64,000 nt of DNA from positions 124,001-188,000 of the forward strand of contig CAXBFG010000001.1 in the NCBI GenBank assembly GCA_963975155.1, read 5' to 3'. A program made the position numbers and the translations under genes. How positions within the stretch are numbered: position 1 is the stretch's first letter; each line of letters begins with the position of its first letter. This DNA is from UBA5109 sp963975155 (GTDB taxonomy: Bacteria; Pseudomonadota; Gammaproteobacteria; Pseudomonadales; Pseudohongiellaceae). A model generated the notes under the pieces. The model did no database searches. It worked only from the letters and a program-made list of their open reading frames with translations, and was not told the origin of the DNA. This document shows positions 52,413-62,194 of this stretch, piece by piece.

Positions 52413-54326
52413 ATGACTGCAGTTCAAAAAGAAACACTGGGTTTTCAGACGGAAGCAAAGCAGCTTCTGCATTTGATGATCCATTCCTTATATAGCAACA
52501 AAGAAATTTTCTTGCGTGAATTAATATCAAATTCCTCAGATGCTGCAGATAAATTACGTTTTGCGGCATTAAAAAATGATGCTTTATTTGAAGGCGACTC
52601 TGATTTAAAAATTACAATCGAGGCGGATAGTAAGAAAAGAACCATTACGATCAACGATAACGGAATTGGTATGACTCGGGAAGAAGTCATCGAAAATCTT
52701 GGAACGATTGCGAAATCAGGTACTGCACAGTTTCTGGAAAATTTAACCGGAGATGATAAGAAGGATTCACAACTGATTGGACAGTTTGGTGTGGGATTCT
52801 ATTCAGCTTTTATTGTAGCTGACAAAGTTGAGGTTTTTACTCGCAAGGCAGGCGAGCCAGTTAGTGAGGGCGTGCATTGGGAATCCGAAGGCGAAGCGAA
52901 TTTCAGTATTGAAACCATAGAGAAGGCCGAGCGCGGTACAACGATAATTCTGCATTTGAAAAAAGCTGAAAAAGAATTTTCAGAACCATACAGGTTGAGA
53001 GGTATTGTTAAAAAATATGCAGACCATATTTCTCTACCTGTAATGATGCTTAAAGAAGATCTTTCTAGTGAAGAGGACGAGAAAGAAAAAAAGAAAAAAG
53101 TTAAAGAATTTGAAACGGTGAATGCTGCAAAAGCATTATGGACTCGACCTCGTTCAGATGTAAAAGAAGACGAATATAAAGAATTTTACAAGCATGTTAG
53201 CCATGATTTTGAAGACCCTCTTGACTGGAGTCACAACAAAGTTGAAGGGAAGCTGGAATACACTTCATTGTTATATTTGCCATCTCGAGCTCCATTTGAC
53301 CTCTGGAACAGAGATGCTGCTCGTGGTTTGAAATTATATGTGCAGCGAGTCTTCATTATGGATGAAGCAGAGCAGTTTCTACCTCTCTATTTACGTTTTG
53401 TAAAAGGCATTGTGGATTCCAATGATATCTCTTTGAATGTATCACGGGAAATTCTACAAAAAGACCCTGTAGTAGATTCCATGAAAAGTGCACTCACAAA
53501 ACGTGTACTGGATATGCTCGCCAAATTAAAGAAAAAGGACTCCGAAAAATATCAAACACTATGGCATGAGTTCGGACAGGTACTTAAAGAAGGTCCTGCT
53601 GAGGATGCTGGCAATCGCGAAAAGATTGCTGATTTACTCTTATTTGCTACAACGCATACCAATGACTCAAAACAGGATCAATCATTAGCTGATTATGTTG
53701 AGCGTATGCAAGAAAACCAGAACAAGATTTATTACATCACCAGTGAAACGTACAATACCGCAAAAAACAGCCCTCATTTGGAAGTGTTCAAAAAGAAAGG
53801 TATTGAGGTTCTGCTCTTGTCAGACAGAGTAGACGAGTGGTTAATGAATCATTTGATGGAATATAAGGGTAAACAGTTTCAGGATGTGACGAAAGGCAAA
53901 CTTGATCTGGGTGAGCTTGATTCTGAAGAAGATAAAAAGCAACAGCAGAAAGTCGATGAAGAAGCCAAGCCCCTTCTGGAAAGGGTTAAGAAATCACTTG
54001 ATGATAAGGTTTCAGAAGTTCGCACCACAAATCGTTTGACAGAATCTCCTGCCTGTATTGCTGTAGGTGAATTTGAAATGAATATGCAGATGCGCAAAAT
54101 CATGGAAGCCGCAGGACAGTCAGTCCCCGAGAGCAAACCAATTCTGGAGCTAAATCTGGAACATCCCCTGGTAAAAAGACTGGATGTTGAAAGTGATGAA
54201 GAACGCTTTAGTGAGTTGGCTGCGGTGCTTTTTGATCAGGCAAGTCTTGCTGAGGGAGGCCAACTTGATGACCCTGGTACCTTCATCAAACGACTAAACA
54301 AACTGTTGCTGGACTTAAGTAAATAA
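52413..54326 (+). CDS. htpG: Molecular chaperone HtpG (Hsp90)
   Basis: Bacterial Hsp90 of 638 residues. I start at 52413 because AGGAGG lies 8 bases upstream and MTAVQKETLGFQTEAKQLL matches the family start; a TTG at 52371 is unlikely. The N-terminal ATPase site shows ELISNSSDAADKLR, DNGIGMTREEVIENLGTIAK and QFGVGFYSAFIVAD. The middle and C-terminal dimerisation domains are complete. A sigma-32-like promoter precedes it. Confidence 0.97.
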   Translation: MTAVQKETLGFQTEAKQLLHLMIHSLYSNKEIFLRELISNSSDAADKLRFAALKNDALFEGDSDLKITIEADSKKRTITINDNGIGMTREEVIENLGTIAKSGTAQFLENLTGDDKKDSQLIGQFGVGFYSAFIVADKVEVFTRKAGEPVSEGVHWESEGEANFSIETIEKAERGTTIILHLKKAEKEFSEPYRLRGIVKKYADHISLPVMMLKEDLSSEEDEKEKKKKVKEFETVNAAKALWTRPRSDVKEDEYKEFYKHVSHDFEDPLDWSHNKVEGKLEYTSLLYLPSRAPFDLWNRDAARGLKLYVQRVFIMDEAEQFLPLYLRFVKGIVDSNDISLNVSREILQKDPVVDSMKSALTKRVLDMLAKLKKKDSEKYQTLWHEFGQVLKEGPAEDAGNREKIADLLLFATTHTNDSKQDQSLADYVERMQENQNKIYYITSETYNTAKNSPHLEVFKKKGIEVLLLSDRVDEWLMNHLMEYKGKQFQDVTKGKLDLGELDSEEDKKQQQKVDEEAKPLLERVKKSLDDKVSEVRTTNRLTESPACIAVGEFEMNMQMRKIMEAAGQSVPESKPILELNLEHPLVKRLDVESDEERFSELAAVLFDQASLAEGGQLDDPGTFIKRLNKLLLDLSK

Positions 54327-54392
54327 TACAAATTCTAATTGTATTCAGCAGTTTTGAAGTTGTATTTTTAATCTTAATTTTAAACAACTGAG

Positions 54393-54451
54393 AATCAGAG
54401 CTTTTAGGGTCATCAGCATTTTTTGTTGATGCCCCCCAAAGGGCTCTGATT
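54393..54451. terminator. Large bidirectional hairpin between htpG and icd
   Basis: Outer arms AATCAGAGC (54393-54401) and GCTCTGATT (54443-54451) enclose an inner CATCA/TGATG pair with a T-rich loop. It lies between the convergent htpG and icd genes and probably ends both transcripts. Confidence 0.6.
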
Positions 54452-54509
54452 TTCAATTATTCAATTGCAGCGATATTCGGAATTACTGCCCTGTAATAAG
54501 TCTAATAAG

Positions 54510-56735
54510 TCAGAAACTATCGATCAATTTATTTAATGTTGTGCTTGGCCGCAGGGCTGCATTACATAACTTATCATCCAGTTTGTAGTAACCTCCTGTT
54601 TCAACTTTAGTACCTTGTACGGTATTTAACTCTTCTAAAATGTGTGCTTCCTGTTGAGTAAGTTGTGTTGCCAGAAGAGAAAACTGATTTTTAAGTTCCT
54701 GATTTTGATTTTGTTCGGCTAGTGCCTGAGCCCAATACAAGGCCAGATAAAAATGGCTGCCTCGATTATCGAGTTCGCCTACTTTACGGGAAGGCGACTT
54801 ATTCTCCATCAGTAATTTACCTGTAGCACTATCTAAAGTTTCAGCCAGTACTTGTGCTTTAGCATTATTATTTGCCTGTGCCAGATATTCAAACGAAGCA
54901 GCCAAAGCCAGAAATTCTCCCAAAGAGTCCCAGCGCAGATGGTTTTCTTTGATGAATTGTTGTACATGTTTAGGTGCAGAACCACCGGCACCAGTCTCAA
55001 AAAGTCCTCCTCCATTCATCAATGGAACGATGGAAAGCATTTTTGCGCTGGTGCCGAGTTCCAGGATAGGGAAGAGGTCGGTTAGATAATCACGTAGCAC
55101 ATTGCCGGTAACTGAAATAGTATCTTCACCTTTTTTAAGTCTGGCTAATGTGAAACGGGTAGCTTCTTCTGGAGACATGATACGAATATCCAGCCCTACA
55201 GTATCGTGTTGTGACAGGTATAATTTTACTTTTTCGATTAATTGGCTGTCATGCGCTCGCAATGGCTCCAGCCAAAAAATTGCAGGGCTACCCGTAGCAT
55301 GGGCACGATTAACTGCAAGCTTTACCCAATCCTGAATCGGCGCATCTTTCACCTGACACATACGCCAGATATCTCCGGCATCTACAATATGTTCCAGTAA
55401 TATTTCACCGGCGGCGTTTTCCACACGGACTTTTCCGGCTTCCTTGATTTCGAAAGTTTTGTCATGCGAGCCATACTCTTCCGCTTTTTGAGCCATCAAA
55501 CCGACATTAGGGACACTGCCCATAGTGCGAGGATCAAAAGCTCCATGTTCTCTGCAAAAATTTATAGTTTCCTGATAAACGCCTGCATAGCAACGATCCG
55601 GAATGACGGCCTTCATGTCCTGTAATTTGCCAGCAGGGTTCCACATTTTTCCTCCAGCGCGTATGGCAGCTGGCATGGAAGCATCAATGATGACATCACT
55701 GGGGACATGCAGGTTTGTAATGCCCTTGTCTGAATCAACCATGGCCAGATCTGGTCTGTTCTGGTAACAGGCCTGAATATCGGCTTCTATTTCAGCCTGT
55801 TTGGCTTCAGGAAGCTCATGTATCTGTTGTAGCAGAGCAGCAATACCATTGTTGGGATTGACTCCCAGCGAAGCAAAGGTATCTGCATGCTTGGTAAAAA
55901 CGTCTTTTAGGTAAACAGAAACGACATGTCCGAAAATAATGGGGTCGGACACTTTCATCATGGTGGCTTTTAAATGGACCGAGAAGAGTACACCAGAAGC
56001 TTTGGCGTCCTGCATTTGTGCTTCTAAAAAAGCTCTCAATGCCTTGCTGCTGAGTACGCTGGCATCGATGACTTCTCCAGCGAGGAGCGGCGCAGTATCT
56101 TTCAGGATAGTCAGTGAACCTGCGGTATTTTCAAAGACAATTTTAAAGCTGTCATTGCTGGAAAGTGTAAGAGATTTTTCGGTGCCAAAAAAGTCCTGGC
56201 TTTCCATATGGGAAACATGTGTTTTTGAGCTTGGATCCCAGTCCCCCATAGAATGCGGATTATTCCTGGCGTATTCCTTAACAGCCCCTGGTGCACGACG
56301 ATCTGAATTTCCTTCACGCAGAACCGGGTTAACTGCACTGCCTTTGACTTTGTCATAGCGATTCTTGATATCTGTTTCCTGATCATTTTTCGGGTCTTCA
56401 GGATAGTCCGGTATTGCAAAGCCTTTGTTTTGCAATTCTTTGATACAGTTAAGCATTTGCGGCATGGAAGCACTGATATTAGGTAGTTTGATAATATTGG
56501 CCTCGGGGGATTTGGCCAGTTCGCCTAATTCGGCCAGATCGTCAGTATGTAACTGCTCTGCGGAACAATAATCAGGGAATACAGCAAGAATTCTGCCTGC
56601 CAGTGAAATGTCACGTGTTTCAACATTGATATCCGCGGCTTTTGAAAATGCTTCTACAATCGGTAAAAGAGAGTAGGTTGCTAGTGCAGGGGCTTCATCA
56701 GTTTGTGTATAGATAATAGTCGCTTTTTCAGACAT
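54510..56735 (-). CDS. icd: Monomeric NADP-dependent isocitrate dehydrogenase
   Basis: The large single-chain isocitrate dehydrogenase, 741 residues. It has MSEKATIIYTQTDEAPALAT at the start, SDRRAPGAVKEYARNNPHSM in the substrate region, MWNPAGKLQDMKAVIPDRCY, and the GGGLFETGAGGSAPKHVQQF block that binds isocitrate and metal. This type is common in marine and soil gammaproteobacteria and is unrelated in length to the dimeric form. AAGGAACAGC is the RBS. It supplies 2-oxoglutarate to the SucAB complex. Confidence 0.97.
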   Translation of the reverse strand: MSEKATIIYTQTDEAPALATYSLLPIVEAFSKAADINVETRDISLAGRILAVFPDYCSAEQLHTDDLAELGELAKSPEANIIKLPNISASMPQMLNCIKELQNKGFAIPDYPEDPKNDQETDIKNRYDKVKGSAVNPVLREGNSDRRAPGAVKEYARNNPHSMGDWDPSSKTHVSHMESQDFFGTEKSLTLSSNDSFKIVFENTAGSLTILKDTAPLLAGEVIDASVLSSKALRAFLEAQMQDAKASGVLFSVHLKATMMKVSDPIIFGHVVSVYLKDVFTKHADTFASLGVNPNNGIAALLQQIHELPEAKQAEIEADIQACYQNRPDLAMVDSDKGITNLHVPSDVIIDASMPAAIRAGGKMWNPAGKLQDMKAVIPDRCYAGVYQETINFCREHGAFDPRTMGSVPNVGLMAQKAEEYGSHDKTFEIKEAGKVRVENAAGEILLEHIVDAGDIWRMCQVKDAPIQDWVKLAVNRAHATGSPAIFWLEPLRAHDSQLIEKVKLYLSQHDTVGLDIRIMSPEEATRFTLARLKKGEDTISVTGNVLRDYLTDLFPILELGTSAKMLSIVPLMNGGGLFETGAGGSAPKHVQQFIKENHLRWDSLGEFLALAASFEYLAQANNNAKAQVLAETLDSATGKLLMENKSPSRKVGELDNRGSHFYLALYWAQALAEQNQNQELKNQFSLLATQLTQQEAHILEELNTVQGTKVETGGYYKLDDKLCNAALRPSTTLNKLIDSF

Positions 56736-56894
56736 GCTGTTCCTTATTTTATTAGCGGGTGATTAATAAAAATTCTTTGATAACAATTCTTTAACTTAGC
56801 TGGGCTCTGTACTACGAGGCTGGCAATTATAACAATAAGTGGCCCCTGCTAGAAGTAATTAAAGGGGCCAGTTAAATCACTTGTTTGTGTACCA

Positions 56895-58607
56895 TTACAT
56901 TTGCTCAAGTGTTTCTATACCCAGTAATGCCAAACCCTGTTGCAGTGTGAATGCGGTAAGCTGGCAAAGACCTAAGCGTGACTCTTTTACGGTACCTGCA
57001 GATTTAAGTACCGGACATGCTTCATAAAAGCTCATAAAATTTCCAGCTAATTCATAGAGATACAAACAAAGTTGGTTTGGGTAACAATCTGCGATCAGAG
57101 CCTCAACCACTTCAGTAAATTGCAGCAGCTTTAAAGCCAGTTCTTTTTCTTCAGCAAGTGTAATAGATATCAGAAAGTCACTTTCCGTATTCAGCTTTTC
57201 ACGCTTGAAAATGCTTTGAATACGAGCATAGGCATAAAGCAGGTAGGGCGCTGTATTGCCTTCAAAAGACAGCATATTGTCCCAGTCGAAAATATAATCA
57301 CTATTACGGTTCTTGGATAAGTCTGCATACTTAATTGCAGATATGCCTACAACCTTGGCTATGTTTTGTTTTTCAGATTCGCTAAGAGCTGGGTTTTTTT
57401 CTTCTACCAGCGCTTGGGCACGCTCGATACCTTCCTCTATCAGATCTATTAGCTTGACTGTATCGCCACTGCGGGTCTTAAAAGGTTTTCCATCCTTTCC
57501 CATCATGGTCCCATAACTAATATGCTCCAACGAACATTGATCAGAGGCAAAACCGGCCAGTTTTGCAATAGCGAAAACCTGTTGGAAATGCAGCCCCTGA
57601 CGGGCATCAACAACATAAAGGACGCGATTGGCATGTAGGTTCTGGCAGCGATGCTGTATGCCTGCCAGATCAGTTGTGGCATACAGATATGCTCCATCGG
57701 ATTTTTGAATAATGGTCGGCAGGGGATTGCCTTCCTTGTTCTTGAAATCATCCAGGAAAACGCAGCGGGCGCCATCGGACTCTACCAGCAAACCCTGCTG
57801 ATCAAGACTTTCAAGGATGCCAAGCAGTTTGTCATTGTAAAAACTCTCGGGAACAATGTCTTGTGCAGTCAGGGTAATATTCAGTTTTGTGTAAAGTTCC
57901 TGGCAATGTTGAATAGACACAGTAATAAACTTGTTCCAAAGTGCCAGGCACTGCTTATCTCCTGATTGCAATTTCACTACGTTTTCTCTTGCTGTCGCCG
58001 CAAATTCGGGGTCACTATCGAAACGCGCTTTGGCGGCTCGATAAAATACTTCAAGATTGGCTAATTCGGTTTCCGGATCGTTGAGTTCCATCATATGGCT
58101 TATCAACATGCCGAATTGAGTGCCCCAATCACCAAAGTGATTCTGACGAATTAAAGTATGCCCCATCCACTCGAAGGTGCGTGCAATAGCGTCGCCAATA
58201 ATTGTGCCGCGTAAATGACCGACATGCATTTCCTTGGCGAGATTGGGAGAAGAATAGTCAATTACAATAGTTTGCTTGTGCTGACTTGGATTTACCAGGC
58301 GAGTTTTATCAAGAGCATTGAGCTCCTTTGTCAGGAAGCCAGGATCGATGAATATATTGATAAAACCGGGCCCAGCCAATTCGATTTTCTCTGCGATGGC
58401 GCCAAGCTCGAGTTTATCTATTAATTTTTGTGCTAACTGTCTTGGATTTTGACCTAAACGTTTGGCCAGAGCCATCACGCCATTTACCTGGTAATCACCA
58501 AATTGGGACGTTTTAGAGTGATTAACCAAAGCCATGCAATCAGGCTCGCCGCTAATCTCAGCCATTGTCTTAGAGATATGACTATCCAGAGTCTGTCTAA
58601 TATTCAT
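56895..58607 (-). CDS. argS: Arginyl-tRNA synthetase
   Basis: A class I synthetase of 570 residues. The N-terminal additional domain precedes SSPNLAKEMHVGHLRGTI, whose HVGH is the HIGH motif (about 132-135). As in many ArgRS, a clean KMSKS is missing; MGKDGKPFKTRSGDTV occupies that place. The anticodon-binding alpha-helical domain (DALR type) closes the protein. It is upstream of icd on the same strand with a 159-base gap. Confidence 0.96.
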   Translation of the reverse strand: MNIRQTLDSHISKTMAEISGEPDCMALVNHSKTSQFGDYQVNGVMALAKRLGQNPRQLAQKLIDKLELGAIAEKIELAGPGFINIFIDPGFLTKELNALDKTRLVNPSQHKQTIVIDYSSPNLAKEMHVGHLRGTIIGDAIARTFEWMGHTLIRQNHFGDWGTQFGMLISHMMELNDPETELANLEVFYRAAKARFDSDPEFAATARENVVKLQSGDKQCLALWNKFITVSIQHCQELYTKLNITLTAQDIVPESFYNDKLLGILESLDQQGLLVESDGARCVFLDDFKNKEGNPLPTIIQKSDGAYLYATTDLAGIQHRCQNLHANRVLYVVDARQGLHFQQVFAIAKLAGFASDQCSLEHISYGTMMGKDGKPFKTRSGDTVKLIDLIEEGIERAQALVEEKNPALSESEKQNIAKVVGISAIKYADLSKNRNSDYIFDWDNMLSFEGNTAPYLLYAYARIQSIFKREKLNTESDFLISITLAEEKELALKLLQFTEVVEALIADCYPNQLCLYLYELAGNFMSFYEACPVLKSAGTVKESRLGLCQLTAFTLQQGLALLGIETLEQM

Positions 58608-58798
58608 TAATGCTTACATGCCTGAAGAGGAGGGCGAATTTTACACGAAAGGAGCAGGCGGGTCAGTAAATGATCATCTGCACAACCTGTGTCTATTAAG
58701 AAACAAAAAAGTCTGGTAAATCTGCTAGGTAAATAGATGTAAATTTCACTATAAATTAGTTAAAGTAGGGCCGTAATTATATTAAAAATGAGCTTAAT

Positions 58799-61075
58799 AT
58801 GAAGATGATTCTCCGTAAGGAATACTCTTTCACCCAATCCGGCGGCACACCTGTAGAAATGCAAGATGTCTCACTTGATGCCTTTAGTCGACGCGGTTTT
58901 CTTCAACTTGCGGGAGCAACAGGAGCCGGGTTTTCACTAGCCACATTTATTCCAGCCCCGAAACTTCATGCAGCAGAGGCGGAGACTTCAGGCCACCTGG
59001 AATTAAATGCCTTTGTTGAGGTTGATCCGGATGGATCAATTCGACTTTATGCTCATACGCCTGAGAAAGGTCAGGGAATTAAAACCTCTTTACCCATGAT
59101 TATCGCGGAAGAGCTGGGCGCCGACTGGAACGATGTAACTGTGGTTCGGGCGCCCATGAATGAAGCTCGTTACGGTGCCCAACGCGCAGGCGGTTCGACT
59201 TCAACGCCCCGAGAATGGAACCCCATGCGTCGGGCTGGAGCAGCAGCCAAACTTATGTTCGTCTCTGCTGCAGCCAAACAACTAGCCGTTGACCCAAGCT
59301 TGCTTTATACCGAATCAAGTCGGGTAATAAACAGGGAAACGGGTCAGAGCCTGAGCTTTGCCGATTTGGCAGTAGCAGCCGCGAGAGAACCGATTCCGGA
59401 TGTAGACACCCTGGTTTTCAAAGACCGGAGCGAATATAAATTAATCGGAACCCGGGTTGGTGATGTTGATAATCATGCTTTTGTAACTGGCGGCGGCCAT
59501 TTGTACGGGTCCGATATCCAGCTACCAGGCATGCTGTATGCCGTCTATGAAAAATGCCCCGCGACTTATGGTCGAGTCAAATCTGCAAATCTGGAGCACA
59601 TTAAATCATTGCCGGGCATTGTGGATGCCTTTCTGGTTGAAGGAAACGATAACGTCGGGGAGTTATTGGATGGGGTAGCCATTGTTGCCCGTTCAACCTG
59701 GCAGGCTTTTCAGGCCAAACAACAATTGGAAGTAGAGTGGGACACTACACAGGCCTCAATTGATAGCAATGAAGAGATATTTTCCAGGGCGCAACAGATT
59801 GCCAATGCTCCCTGGCCACAAAGCCTGCAAATTGCAGCGAGCGGTGATGTTGAACAACAATTTGAGGATGCAAATACTGAAGTTATAGAAAGCAGTTATC
59901 GATTTCCTTATCTGGCACATGCCTGTATGGAACCTATGAACTGCACGGCGCATTATCACAGAGCAAGCAATAGTCTGGATATATGGGCTCCTACGAGGCA
60001 ACCGGGCATTACTTTGACATCCGTAGAAAACGTTTTCGATATTCCTCAGCAGCAAATAACCCTGCACCAGATGCGTATGGGTGGCTCATTTGGACGTCGG
60101 CGTTTGCAGGACTACTCTTGTGAAGTGACAGCAATAGCACGACGCTTTGATGTGCCGGTGAAATTACAATGGACACGTGAAGATGACATGATTCACGATC
60201 AGTATCGGCCCGGGGGAGTTTATGCCTTCAAAGGGGCAGTTAGCCGGGAAGGACGTGTTGTTGCCATGCAGACACACTTGATTGGTCCTGCCGTGAGAGG
60301 CAGGGCAACTGCAGGTACGCGTCTGGCTGAAAGTGAATTTCCTGCGCTCAGTATCGATAATTATCGTGCTGCCGTTTCCCTGATTGATACAAATACACCT
60401 ACTGGCTCGTGGCGTGCTCCTGGTTCAAATGCTACCGGCTGGGCCGTGCAGAGTTTCATAGCAGAGCTTGCTCATAAAACGGGTCGGGATCATGTCGAAT
60501 TGCTCATCGACCTGATGGGAGAGCCTCGCTGGTTTGAACCGGGCAATATCAACTCCCTGAATACAGAACGTGCTGTCAATGTAATCAGACTGGCGGCTGA
60601 AAAATGCGGTTGGGGGAAAACTTTGCCTGCCGGCAGGGGGTTGGGCTTTGCCTTCCATTTCAGTCATGCAGGGCATGTAGCAGAAGCTGTGGAATTGAGT
60701 GTTGATAACAACAAAAAGATTACTATCCACAAAATTACAGTGGCTTTGGATATTGGCCCTATCATCAATATGAGCGGGGCATTAAAACAGGTGGAAGGTG
60801 GCGCAACTGATGGTCTAAGCTCCTTGCTTGATCTGGAAATAAGCATGCAGAATGGACGTGTTCAGCAGCAAAATTTTCATCAGTACAATATCTTGAGAAT
60901 GCGGCATGCTCCACTAAACATAGAAACTCATTTTATTCAGAGTGAATATGATCCAACGGGTCTTGGGGAACCGGTATTGCCGCCTCTGATGCCTGCAGTC
61001 ACGAATGCCTTATTTGCTGCAACAGGGGAAAGAATCAGAACACTTCCCATAAGTAAGGCTGGTTATAGAATCTGA
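58799..61075 (+). CDS. Periplasmic molybdopterin-binding oxidase subunit, IorB type
   Basis: A xanthine-oxidase-family catalytic subunit, similar to isoquinoline 1-oxidoreductase beta chains, of 758 residues. A twin-arginine signal SRRGFLQLAGATGAGFSL (about 30-47) sends it to the periplasm in folded form. Cofactor motifs are YAHTPEKGQGIKTSLPMIIA, GGSFGRRRLQDYS, TGSWRAPGSNATGWAVQSF and GLGEPVLPPLMPAVTNALFA, which includes the active-site Glu. The start could be at the internal ATG 58859 instead. The small 2Fe-2S partner normally adjacent is missing on both sides. Substrate unknown. Confidence 0.85.
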   Translation: MKMILRKEYSFTQSGGTPVEMQDVSLDAFSRRGFLQLAGATGAGFSLATFIPAPKLHAAEAETSGHLELNAFVEVDPDGSIRLYAHTPEKGQGIKTSLPMIIAEELGADWNDVTVVRAPMNEARYGAQRAGGSTSTPREWNPMRRAGAAAKLMFVSAAAKQLAVDPSLLYTESSRVINRETGQSLSFADLAVAAAREPIPDVDTLVFKDRSEYKLIGTRVGDVDNHAFVTGGGHLYGSDIQLPGMLYAVYEKCPATYGRVKSANLEHIKSLPGIVDAFLVEGNDNVGELLDGVAIVARSTWQAFQAKQQLEVEWDTTQASIDSNEEIFSRAQQIANAPWPQSLQIAASGDVEQQFEDANTEVIESSYRFPYLAHACMEPMNCTAHYHRASNSLDIWAPTRQPGITLTSVENVFDIPQQQITLHQMRMGGSFGRRRLQDYSCEVTAIARRFDVPVKLQWTREDDMIHDQYRPGGVYAFKGAVSREGRVVAMQTHLIGPAVRGRATAGTRLAESEFPALSIDNYRAAVSLIDTNTPTGSWRAPGSNATGWAVQSFIAELAHKTGRDHVELLIDLMGEPRWFEPGNINSLNTERAVNVIRLAAEKCGWGKTLPAGRGLGFAFHFSHAGHVAEAVELSVDNNKKITIHKITVALDIGPIINMSGALKQVEGGATDGLSSLLDLEISMQNGRVQQQNFHQYNILRMRHAPLNIETHFIQSEYDPTGLGEPVLPPLMPAVTNALFAATGERIRTLPISKAGYRI

Positions 61076-61163
61076 TCTGGCAAAAGCGGGGAAATGTTAA
61101 GGGATAAGGCAGGGCAGAAAAAGCGCCATGCAAGATCCTTATGATGTTCCAGTATTAATGTTC

Positions 61164-61203
61164 GGCTGGAAGCTGGAGAAGCTGGAGAAGCTGGAAGAAG
61201 CTT
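61164..61203. repeat. Short imperfect 9-bp tandem repeat
   Basis: GCTGGAGAA is repeated with small variation (GCTGGAAGCTGGAGAA, GCTGGAGAA, GCTGGAAGAAGCTT) between the molybdoenzyme gene and its terminator. Confidence 0.7.
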
Positions 61204-61224
61204 GAAATTGAAGCATCTACATAA

Positions 61225-61253
61225 TAAAAAAGGCGCCCTAAGGCGCCTTTTTT
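61225..61253. terminator. Bidirectional intrinsic terminator
   Basis: AAAAAAGGCGCC, loop CTAA, GGCGCCTTTTTT. It has T-runs on both strands and ends the molybdoenzyme gene on the plus strand and the lectin-like gene on the minus strand. Confidence 0.93.
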
Positions 61254-61289
61254 CATGTCGATCTTATGTCAATCTCTAGTCGATAATGC

Positions 61290-61931
61290 TTATTGCGCGA
61301 AACAGAAGAAATAGCCATTACCACCGGTTGCAATCAGATTATCCTGACTGCATCCGCGTGAGGGGTGCGCTGCATTCCAAGACTCAGGGATTACGCCTCC
61401 GCCACTACGATCAAAATGGCCTACCATTGCACTGCCATCTTCGGCATTGCTTGACCAGTTGTTACAGGTCATATCCGAGGCTGTGCCATCAGGATTACTG
61501 CCAGTCAGAATGTCATGCTGATTTGGCTGATCTCCGCGACCGTTTACGACTTGTCCTAATTCATTTAGAGCAGTCTGTTTTGTGAAATTAACATTACTGT
61601 AATGCAGGTCATCTAGACTACGCGCTACCAACTGATTGTTGGAGTTATACCAGGGGCCTGTGCCAATACGGTCTCTTGCATCTACTCCGTTCTGGCCATT
61701 GGTGCTTAGATAAGCACGCCAGGTTTTACCAGTCGAGCCTGCTGCAGCAGCCAGCGCGGCACAATGTGCATCAGCACCAGCGAGCCCGCCAAGATTTGCT
61801 CCATCACCTGAACCGACACTGGTTATAAAAAAGCCCATACTGGTGTCGTCTTCAGCTTGAGCTTGGGCAAGAGCTGAAAGAGAACTTAAAGTAAGCAGGC
61901 TTGCAGTAGCGATGAGGGTTTTGATTTTCAT
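61290..61931 (-). CDS. Secreted lectin-like protein (DUF1554-like fold)
   Basis: A 213-residue exported protein. The signal peptide MKIKTLIATASLLTLSSLSA ends near ALAQAQA. The mature part has GGLAGADAHCAALAAAAG, TWRAYLSTNGQN, ARDRIGTGPWYNSNNQ and a C-terminal cysteine pair region (SRGCSQDNL, GYFFCFAQ). This pattern is typical of proteobacterial proteins annotated as lectin or DUF1554, which share an endostatin/C-type-lectin-like fold. The four mature cysteines probably form disulfides. The ligand is unknown. It lies downstream of no obvious partner. Confidence 0.68.
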   Translation of the reverse strand: MKIKTLIATASLLTLSSLSALAQAQAEDDTSMGFFITSVGSGDGANLGGLAGADAHCAALAAAAGSTGKTWRAYLSTNGQNGVDARDRIGTGPWYNSNNQLVARSLDDLHYSNVNFTKQTALNELGQVVNGRGDQPNQHDILTGSNPDGTASDMTCNNWSSNAEDGSAMVGHFDRSGGGVIPESWNAAHPSRGCSQDNLIATGGNGYFFCFAQ

Positions 61932-62194
61932 AGAGTCTCCTGGAAATTGAAACTATTATAGTTATTGTGGATAGGTGAAATTCACATAGCCCTTTGTAAA
62001 AGTCAATAGAAAGCTTGCCCTGGGCATAATCGGAAGGTTCTAGAACTGAGCAGGTCTATGCCATATATCTAATAGCTTCAGTTAGAAAATTCATCTTTTA
62101 TTGTTGCCGGTAGCTAAAATATTTACAGGGCTTGTCTGCTTGGATTTTGTAATACTTAATCTCCGTAATCCAAATACGGATCAGAACAAGAGGG

